DNA from: Cladorhizidae sp. MBARI D1340-BT2
Taxonomy: Eukaryota; Porifera; Demospongiae; Poecilosclerida; Cladorhizidae
Length of the DNA: 64,000 bases
Assembly (NCBI GenBank): GCA_028752905.1
Contig: JAQNBH010000015.1
Span: forward strand, 14,460,036 to 14,524,035
Direction: 5' to 3'
Of this stretch, positions 32,901 through 42,900 are shown piece after piece. The notes under the pieces are model-generated. The model did no database searches and was not told the DNA's origin. It was given only the letters and a program-made list of their open reading frames with translations. How positions within the stretch are numbered: the first letter of the stretch is position 1; each line of letters opens with the position of its first letter. Made by a program: the position numbers and the translations under genes.

Positions 32901-35900
32901 AGTGCTTGATGGCGAGGTAGATGGCTAGAAGTTCACGATCAAAGGCACTATATTTTATTTCTGCGTTGGATAGCTTGCGAGAGAAAAAAGGCGATTGGAA
33001 TCCAGCTCCCGGCCTTAAACTGCTCTAGCCGGCAACCCACAGCCCTAGCAGAAGCATCCACAGTGATGCTGGTTGGAGCTGTGGGGTGGGGATGATGAAG
33101 AAGCGTGGCGGAAGCAAGGGCAGACTTGGCAGATTCAAATGCGAGCTGGCATTCGGGGGTCCTAGTGATATTTTGCCCCTATTCTTTTGTTACCTCATGC
33201 TGGGGGTAGAGCTTCTTAGCCAGTTGCGGCATGAAGCGATGGTAGAAATTAATCATACCGAGGAAACGCTGGAGGCTGGCTTTAGAGTCCGGGACAGGGA
33301 ACTCACGCACGGCGTCAACCCTTGAAGGCAGTGGTGAGATGCCGGTGGCATTGACACAGTGGCCGAGATAGGTCAGCTCCGATGCCCCAAAAACGCTCTT
33401 AGCCCGGTTGACTACCAAGCCATCGGAGGAGAGGAGTTGGAAGACCAGGCGCAGGCAGTTGGCATGGTCCGCGAAGTTGGCACTGGCTACTAGGATATCG
33501 TCGAGGTAGACGAAAACAGATGGGATACCACGAAGGATGCCGTCCATCAACCTCTGGAAGGCCTGGGCAGCATTCGTGAGGCCAAATGGCATTCGCAGGA
33601 ACTCCCATAGGCCGAAAGGTGTGATGATCGCCGTCTTAGGGACATCTCCAGGTGCCATTGGGATCTGGTGGTATCCTCGAATGAGGTCAACTTTCGAAAA
33701 TATTGTCATGCCGGCGACGGAAATCACCACAGGGCCGTCAGCCTCCACCAGGCTTTGGAACTATGTGTAATGGAGAGGCCCAAGGTGAGCTTGAGCAACG
33801 AATGATGCCAAGCTGCTCCATCTTGGTGAACTCAGACTTGGCCACGGCCAGCTTGTCCGCATCGAGGCATCGGGCACATGCATGGAGCGGGGGTCCATTT
33901 GTAATGATGTGATGCTCCACCCCGTACTTGTTCCTATCTGTGGACTTGAAGCGGGGGATGAGGAGCTCTGGGAAATCATTAATGATGCGGTCAAAGGCAT
34001 TGACCGAGGGTGCATGGATACCGGAGACGGACAGTTGTTGGCAGGCGATCTTGGTAGGGATCGCTGTAAAATTGGCCATGTCAATGAGTCGGCGCTTGCA
34101 ATGAAAAGGTCTGCTCCAAGAATGGGCTCGGTGACGTCGGCAATGTGGAACTCCTGTGCAAAGGAACGACCGTGTCCCAAGAGGAGAGAAATGTTCCTTT
34201 TTCCCCACGTTCTAATGAGGGAGCCATTAGCGGCCACAAGTGGGTCGCTTGGAGAGAGGCACTTCTTATCGGCAGTTAAGGCTGGGAAAACAGAGAAATT
34301 GCCACCGCAGTTGACTATATAGGTGCAGCCTGAGCGGCGGTCCCAAACTGTCATGGTATTTTTCTCCCTGTGGCCGACCGCGGAGATTTTTAGCGGTCGG
34401 CCTGGTCGTTTCCCGAGGCTGTAGTGGAAGGAATCAGATGGCTGAGTGAACAGCCCTAGCGATTACACTTTCGAGCTGCCTCACCAAACTTTGTGTGGTA
34501 AAAGCACAGTACCGCAATCGTGGATGGTCCAGAGGTAGGATGCTTGGCTTTCTTGAGGCCAGAGACTCCAGAGAGGCCCAAAGTAGTCCGGGAAGCCTCC
34601 ATGATGCGGTCAGCATCGGTGGCCATCTCATCAAGGTCTGTATTGGAGGAACCAGCGAGGACCTGTCGGACTTCAATGGGGAGCTGGGCCAAGAACAGAG
34701 CACGCAGTAGAGTCTCCGGGTCAGCATTGAGAGAACGGATGTGTCGAAGGAGGCCAGAGGGCTTTCTGTCACCAAGGCCTGAGAGGGAGAGGAGCTCATT
34801 GTCTTTCTGGGCTTGTGTTTTGCCAAAGGCCTTGATGAGTGCTGTTTTTATGGCAAGGTAACGGTCGTCGGCTGGAGGAGATAGGATGAGGGCCTCAACT
34901 TCACCTGCTGAGGCATTGTCGAGGGCTGCCACAACGTAGTTGTACTTGGTGAGGTCGGTCACTATCGGGGGCTGACGAGTGGCGAACTGAGCTTCAACCT
35001 GCGAGAACCACACAGCCGGGCGAGCCACCCAGAACGCGGGCAGCTTGAGTGCCACAGCATTGACAGCTGGTTTGCTCTCAAGCCCCTGGAGGGCTTGGGC
35101 AATAGCCTGAACATCTTCGACGGCGAGAGGCATTAAGGTTGCGTGTTCAAAAAACTTCGGGGTCACCACTTTAGTATCACTGAACTAGCAAATAGAATCT
35201 TTCATTCAGAACACTAAAACAATAATAATTTAACAGACAGAGTGAGCATCATATCGAATACCTAATCTATATATAGTCTGAGTCACGATGAACAAGGCAG
35301 CTGCTACGCATGCCCGAATCCAGGGCGCCACAACTACATAGTCATCGTTGCAGAAGTAGGGAAATGTTATTGTTCTTCATGTTTTAGTTGGCCTGGAGAT
35401 GCTTGTCCACAAGAACTACAGCTGCATGTGCTAGAGATGTCTGTCTACACTACTAAATGCTCATATATATACAGCCGCAGAGCCAGCAGTTCTGAGGAAA
35501 GCAGCTTGCTCGCGAGACAAGCAAGTAGCTAAGCAGCCAAAGTTAGCTAATATTCTTGTAAACACTGAGCAATAACTAAGCGTGAAGTGCTTGTTCGCTA
35601 GCCAAGTAGCTATAGCTACTAGCTAGATAAAAGCTTCCAGTGCCTACTTCCGAAAACGTATTCCAAACAGCAACCATTGAAATGGCGTATTCTTTGATCA
35701 TGCCAACTCGTGAAAGTGCTCGTAGACGTGCACCACCTTACCTGAACTTGTTGGGGTTGGCCAAACTAAAAGGCTGAGCGCATTCGAGAAATTCAGTGTG
35801 TGTACTGGAGGAACGTGTTCGCTCTTTTGTGCAGTATGTATAATGGACCTTTGGAGTTGGTTCATGCCAGACATTAGTTACAATACATCCTTCCATTTAT

Positions 35901-36904
35901 CTGCGCATATTGGTATCATATTTTGCCTAACCTTGATCTAGTGTTCATCGCATGGCCGAGTGCTCAAGCCAGTGCTTGTCAATTCAAGTTTAATCTATAA
36001 TTACGACATGGAAGGCAACTTCATGGGTTTGTCCCCTCGCAACTCATCACTTGCCACGGATTGGAGCATGGAGGATAAGCCTGACCCGCTGGTATATGAC
36101 ATTCATCCCAGTTGGAGTACAGCGGAGTTGCAGGCCCTCCGGAGGTACTGTTATAATTTAGCTAGAGGTTGTGAAGCATTATAATCACTGGTATGCTGTT
36201 GTCAAGCTGACCCGATATTAGCTACATTCTTGTCCAGGGATAGTGTTTGGTTTTGCACTGCACATGTTTGGAGCATTCCACACACTGATTCTGTTTCTGT
36301 GCGGTGTGGAATTTTTTTAATTCTTTTTAGGTTGTTGTTATTAATCAGTTGTTATTAATCGTTGTTATTAATCGTTATTTTTATTATTATTTTTACTAGA
36401 CTTCTTTTATTTTTTTAATTCCAATAATACCTAGAGCCGTTTCTTCAGTGCCAGCCATCAAAAAAGACTTCTGGCAACAAGTGGCAGATAAGTTACACAA
36501 TGGCCGCTCCCCGTTCGAGTGTAAGATGAAGTACAGTGAGAAGATCCAACTTAAAAAAAAGAGAGAGTTTCTAGTGCCTGCCTGTGATAAAGAAGATCCT
36601 ACTATTGCCAAGCGTGGTACTTTGAAGAGAAGCAGGCAGATACAAGAAGCAGCAAGGATGATGGATGTGGGGTACAGTGGTGATGTATTTGAGACCACTC
36701 CATACAAGAAGAAAATCAAAGTGATTGGGGTATGTAGTTGTTGAATGTACGGATCTGGCGGATACCAAATGCCATTCCTAACCGATGACGCTGCACGCAT
36801 ACATTCTTTCTGCAATGCTGACTGTATCCTCTTTCTTGCCTTGTGGGTTCTTTCAATCGATTTACTTTAAAAAATGATATATTAATATTATTATTATTAT
36901 TATA

Positions 36905-36983
<79 letters not shown>

Positions 36984-39900
36984 TATTATTATATTATTAT
37001 TATTATATTATTACTATTAGTAATAATATTACTATTATTTATCACTAATATTATTACTATTATTATTACTATTATTATTATTACTATTATTCTCAATGAA
37101 CTCTCAGTTGATAAAATAACATTAAAATTACCATGTCAATAATCAATCTTAACTATGAAGCAATTAGTGACACACCTTTCCTCTTCCCCCCCCCCCCCCC
37201 CATATTTCTGATTTTGAACTAATACTCGGTGGTGCCCACGAGCTGAAGCACACAGACTTTAACCCAGTGTGATGTATGTTTTAATGAAAATGTCACTATA
37301 ATCACTATAGACTCAACACCACGATGATGATGATGTTAGTAGTGATGATGATGCGAGTTGGACTCCGGCGTCCAGCTGGAGAAAGAAGTTGGGTGCTCCA
37401 TTGTGTCGGACTCCTGATGTCAGGAGCTTCCTCGTCTCCCCTGGCGAGCCATCTCCCATAAGGTACATGGAGTTGACCAGTAGACTGCAGGCTGTTGTGA
37501 GTGCATGATGACTTTGAGCCTGAGTAAGTGTCTTGTGTGTACTAGTTGCTCTCTTAGCTAGTTCAAAGTGTGTGCATAGATGCATAAAAAGATGCAATAA
37601 TGCTGAGGTTACATCAAACCAAGGCAGGGCTTCATACACTTCACACAAGGCAGGGGGTGGAGGGACCTGCTACTCATATATGACAGGGAAAAGTTCACGA
37701 TTGAAAGATTTGTTTCTCTATCCCTTCCCTTTTTATTCTTTCCCAAAGGAAATTTTAGAACCTGGACTAGCTTGTTCAAATATAGAAATAGCACACACAC
37801 ACACACAATGATTGGCTGACAGGTCATATGACAAGCACTAGGTATATTTGTAAATGTGTCTCTTACTTCAATCCCACCATTAGAAGCAAGGAGAGAGAGA
37901 CTGCAGCTCACATCACATTCGGACTCAAGAGGACGATGAAGTTGACCATCATCAATCGCAAGAGAGAAAGAACTGTAAGGGTATATATGGAAACATGGAT
38001 ACAGCCTTGTTTTGGAACATGCATATTTTACCTCGGAAACAAGCATGATTAATCTTACAATAACCTTCTCCATAATCAACTTGAAATTGTATTCTCTCGA
38101 CGATTCGACTAGATTCTCTAGCCTTCATCAGGTTATTGTCATGTTATTATGTCAACTGAGAGTTCATTGATATATATCTTGTCGTGTGTTGGGAGTATTT
38201 GAGACAGCTACAGAGTCTCCCATTTCTCGACACATTCTTTAGTATGGGTATTGTATGCTGCCGGGTCTTCTTTACTGCAGGGACCAGAAAGTTGTGAGCA
38301 TTTAGGCACACTCGCAAGTTGTCAGTCTCCTGACTTATGTACCCATTTGATAATTGCAACTTTGATTCAACCAGCCCCACTTCAGAGTCGGTCAAGACAT
38401 TTCCATTGTATGCAGGGTGCCATTTTCCCGGGAGAGTCTCAGATGGAGCATTGCCTATGCCATGCATGTTGTGGTTTTTGTTTCCAGTCGAGCTCTCCAG
38501 AGTTAGAGCGTGCATTCCTCGGTTAATGTTCCCAGAGCAGTGTGGTTAAGGAAGCTTTTGCTGGACTTCAGTTGCTCGGTCGCCACTTGTTTCTCGTGAA
38601 GGAGATGTCTTTCATTTACGGTCTGCTTCAGGCATTCTGCATGGCTGATAAGTTCCCTTCGGATATCCGGATGAGCAACACCAACAAGGATGTGCAGATT
38701 TTGAGGTGTTTGTCAGCTTGAGGCATCCAGTGATGTGGCAACAGGTAATACCTCTTCCCATACTGGGCATGCGTATTCTGCCTCAGAGTAGCACAAGGCC
38801 AGTGGTGTAGTTCTGAGAGGTACTGGACTGGCTCCCCATTTCGAGCTGATGAGTTTCCTCAAGGTATTGTTGTTTCTTGTGCTTTGGTGTTGTGGATAAG
38901 CCGTTTATAAGTCGGCATGTGATGCAATACACCAGGGTTGGGATGGCCTGGGTTTCATCTAGTGGGGGGGCGTGGGGGAAGCTTCCCCCCCCCAAACACT
39001 CAGGCTTCCCCCTCCCCAAAACTTTTGCAATAAAAGAAGAATTATTATATTAAAGGTAAGATTTATAAATTGAGTCTGCGTTGTTTCTGTTCCTTCCAGT
39101 GATCTATAATCACTTCCAGTTCTTCATCACTCAAACGTTCAGGACCCTCAATACACACTTGCATGGCTCAGAAAGAGTCCTCACCAAGTCTGCTTCTCAG
39201 CCTCGTTTTTGCTAGTTTCATATCACTGAAGCTTCTTCCTACTGGAGCTGTAGTGATAGGCAGGACCGAGAAGATTGAAGCAAGACGTTCAAGATTTGGA
39301 AAGCCTGCTTTTAGAGTGTCATTTATTAAAAGGCTATATAGTAAGAACATCAGAATTAGAAGCATTACGAAAAATTGTGAACAATATGCGCCCAAAGATT
39401 TTCCACCCTCAGTTTGTTATGTATCTAGTACATCAGGTATTGAGAATCTTGTCTGCCCCTCAAATGTAAGTTGTTGTGGACTGCCGTAGAAGTTGGTCAG
39501 TGTTTGTAGCTTTTATTCGCCATATGAAGACGGGGAATCTTCTTCGGGGGTAAATAGGATGGATTAAACACTGAAAATGCTGAGTAAACATCAGAGGAGC
39601 TTATCCTACTAGTAATGGGCTCAATTACACTCTGAAGGTAGGGACGATAAACCTTTGAGGTAAAGAATTCTTTACCGATTTCATGAACAATGATGTTTCA
39701 CTCACCAAGTGCTGCCTCATCTGAAAATACCTCTTTGAACCAGGAAGTAGTTAGTGGGCACTCTTTAAACTCAGATAGTCTGTCAACAGTGTTTTTAACC
39801 ATCACAGGAACGATAGCAAGATCAAGATTCTTAGCTTGAAGGCTTCCTTGAAGTTTAGCAACTGTATGGAGTACATCACAAAGCATGTACTAACAAGCAA

Positions 39901-42900
39901 CAAATTTATATGTGCACATTAGCTTAGCAATGCCAGATGCCTCAGCATCTCCACTCTCCTCATACATGTGGTCAAAGATGACAACCAATGCTGGCAATGT
40001 TTGTCTCACAGCACGAACACATCGCTCTTGTGCCACCATCGCGTGTCACTTGGTTTGTGCATTTTCAGCTCAGGGGCATTGAGCACTGCCTGAATTTCTG
40101 CTAGTCTCTCAGCCTTTTTAGGTGAATAATGGAAATAATGGAAAGCTTGCCACACAGTGAGAAGAGACCACAATACTCTCTTGACCTCATTGTGTTCACT
40201 TGAAGCATGAACAGCTACCAACTGTAGTCTGTGACAACAACAGTGAACAAACAAATCACTAGGAGAATGATATCGCATCCGTACTTGCACCCCACTTTTC
40301 TTTCCAGACATTGTGCTTCCTCCATCAACTTACTAACAGGAATTCCTTTGTCACTTATCACTGCCAGGACCTTATCATAGCATGACGTTATCATAGCCAT
40401 GACCTTATCATAGACAGGACCTTATCATAGCCTGGACCTTATCATAGCCAGGACCTTATCATACTGTAGCAAGGACCTTATCATAGCCAGGACCTTATCA
40501 TAGCCAGGACCTTATCATAGCCTGGACCTTATCATAGCCAGGACCTTATCATAGCCAGGACCTTATCATACTGTACCCAGGACCTTATCATAGCCAGGAC
40601 CTTGTAATAGCCAGGACCTTATCATAGCCAGGACCGTGTCATAGCCAGGACCTTATCATAGCCAGGACCGTATCATAACTAAGAAAAACTGGAGTAGATA
40701 GTGTGTGAGAGCTTCAGCGTTAACTTTACAGGCATGGACGATCCCTAAGAAATGCTCTACTGCCTTGCCACTCTCCAAGCACCTTGCACATAAATTATTG
40801 ATCATTCTGTTTGGGAGGACACATCAGTACTTTCATCGACCAATAGACTTGTCTGTGCATGTATCTGCAGGTTGTCTGTGCATGTATCTGCAGGTTGTCT
40901 GTGCATGTATCTGCAGGTTGTCTGTGCATGTATCTGCAGGTTGTCTGTGTGTATGTATCTATGTATCTGCAGGTTGTCTGTGCATGTATCTGCAGGTTGT
41001 CTGTGCGTGTATCTGCAGGTTGTCTGTGCATGTATCTGCAGGTTGTCTGTGCATGTATCTGCAGGTTGTCTGTGCATGTATCTGCAGGTTGTCTGTGCGT
41101 GTATCTGCAGGTTGTCTGTGCATGTATCTGCAGGTTGTCTGTGCATGTATCTGCAGGTTGTCTGTGCATGTATCTGCAGGTTGTCTGTGTGTATGTATCT
41201 GCAGGTTGTCTGTGCATGTATCTGCAGGTTGTCTGTGTGTATGTATCTGCAGGTTGTCTGTGTGTATGTATCTGCAGGTTGTCTGTGCATATATCTGCAG
41301 GTTGTCTGTGTGTATGTATCTGCAGGTTGTCTGTGCGTGTATCTGCAGGTTGTCTGTGCGTGTATCTGCAGGTTGTCTGTGTGTATGTATCTGCAGGTTG
41401 TCTGTGCATGTATCTGCAGGTTGTCTGTGCGTGTATCTGCAGGTTGTCTGTGCATGTATCTGCAGGTTGTCTGTGCATGTATCTGCAGGTTGTCTGTGCA
41501 TGTATCTGCAGGTTGTCTGTGCATGTATCTGCAGGTTGTCTGTGCATGTATCTGCAGGTTGTCTGTGCATGTATCTGCAGGTTGTCTGTGCATGTATCTG
41601 CAGGTTGTCTGTGCATGTATCTGCAGGTTGTCTGTGCATGTATCTGCAGGTTGTCTGTGCATGTATCTGCAGGTTGTCTGTGCATGTATCTGCAGGTTGT
41701 CTGTGCATGTATCTGCAGGTTGTCTGTGCATGTATCTGCAGGTTGTCTGTGCGTGTATCTGCAGGTTGTCTGTGCGTGTATCTGCAGGTTGTCTGTGCGT
41801 GTATCTGCAGGTTGTCTGTGCGTGTATCTGCAGGTTGTCTGTGCGTGTATCTGCAGGTTGTCTGTGCATGTATCTGCAGGTTGTCTGTGCATGTATCTGC
41901 AGGTTGTCTGTGCATGTATCTGCAGGTTGTCTGTGCGTGTATCTGCAGGTTGTCTGTGCGTGTATCTGCAGGTTGTCTGTGCATGTATCTGCAGGTTGTC
42001 TGCATGTATCTGCAGGTTGTCTGTGCATGTATCTGCAGGTTGTCTGTGCATGTATCTGCAGGTTGTCTGTGTATGTATCTGCAGGTTGTCTGTGCATGTA
42101 TCTGCAGGTTGTCTGTGCATGTATCTGCAGGTTGTCTGTGCATGTATCTGCAGGTTGTCTGTGTGTATGTATCTGCAGGTTGTCTGTGCATGTATCTGCA
42201 GGTTGTCTGTGCATGTATCTGCAGGTTGTCTGTGTGTATGTATCTGCAGGTTGTCTGTGCGTGTATCTGCAGGTTGTCTGTGCGTGTATCTGCAGGTTGT
42301 CTGTGCATGTATCTGCAGGTTGTCTGTGCATGTATCTGCAGGTTGTCTGTGCATGTATCTGCAGGTTGTCTGTGCATGTATCTGCAGGTTGTCTGTGCGT
42401 GTATCTGCAGGTTGTCTGTGCGTGTATCTGCAGGTTGTCTGTGCATGTATCTGCAGGTTGTCTGTGCATGTATCTGCAGGTTGTCTGTGTGTATGTATCT
42501 GCAGGTTGTCTGTGCATGTATCTGCAGGTTGTCTGTGTGTATGTATCTGCAGGTTGTCTGTGTGTATGTATCTGCAGGTTGTCTGTGCATGTATCTGCAG
42601 GTTGTCTGTGTGTATGTATCTGCAGGTTGTCTGTGCGTGTATCTGCAGGTTGTCTGTGCGTGTATCTGCAGGTTGTCTGTGCGTGTATCTGCAGGTTGTC
42701 TGTGCATGTATCTGCAGGTTGTCTGTGCATGTATCTGCAGGTTGTCTGTGCATGTATCTGCAGGTTGTCTGTGCGTGTATCTGCAGGTTGTCTGTGTGTG
42801 TATCTGCAGGTTGTCTGTGCATGTATCTGCAGGTTGTCTGTGCATGTATCTGCAGGTTGTCTGTGCATGTATCTGCAGGTTGTCTGTGCATGTATCTGCA

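Larger units (their letters stand above)
31203..35332 (-). mobile_element. CsRn1-group Ty3/gypsy LTR retrotransposon, full length but inactive
   Basis: A 4130-bp element on the minus strand. It has two 163-bp LTRs, a 4-5 bp target duplication (A)ACTA at 31198-31202 and 35332-35336, and a primer-binding site TGGTGACCCCGA one base inside the 5' LTR (35168-35157), which matches the 3' end of animal tRNA-Trp. CsRn1-group elements are known to use tRNA-Trp and to have an unusual CHCC Gag knuckle, and both fit here. The order is gag, protease, reverse transcriptase, RNase H, integrase. Frameshifts, a stop and an internal deletion break pol. It lies antisense in an intron of the MIS18BP1 homologue. 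Confidence 0.9.

Noticed and set aside
31679..34861. Many plus-strand ORFs of 60-154 codons
   Set aside because: They are antisense shadows of the CsRn1-type gag and pol on the minus strand.
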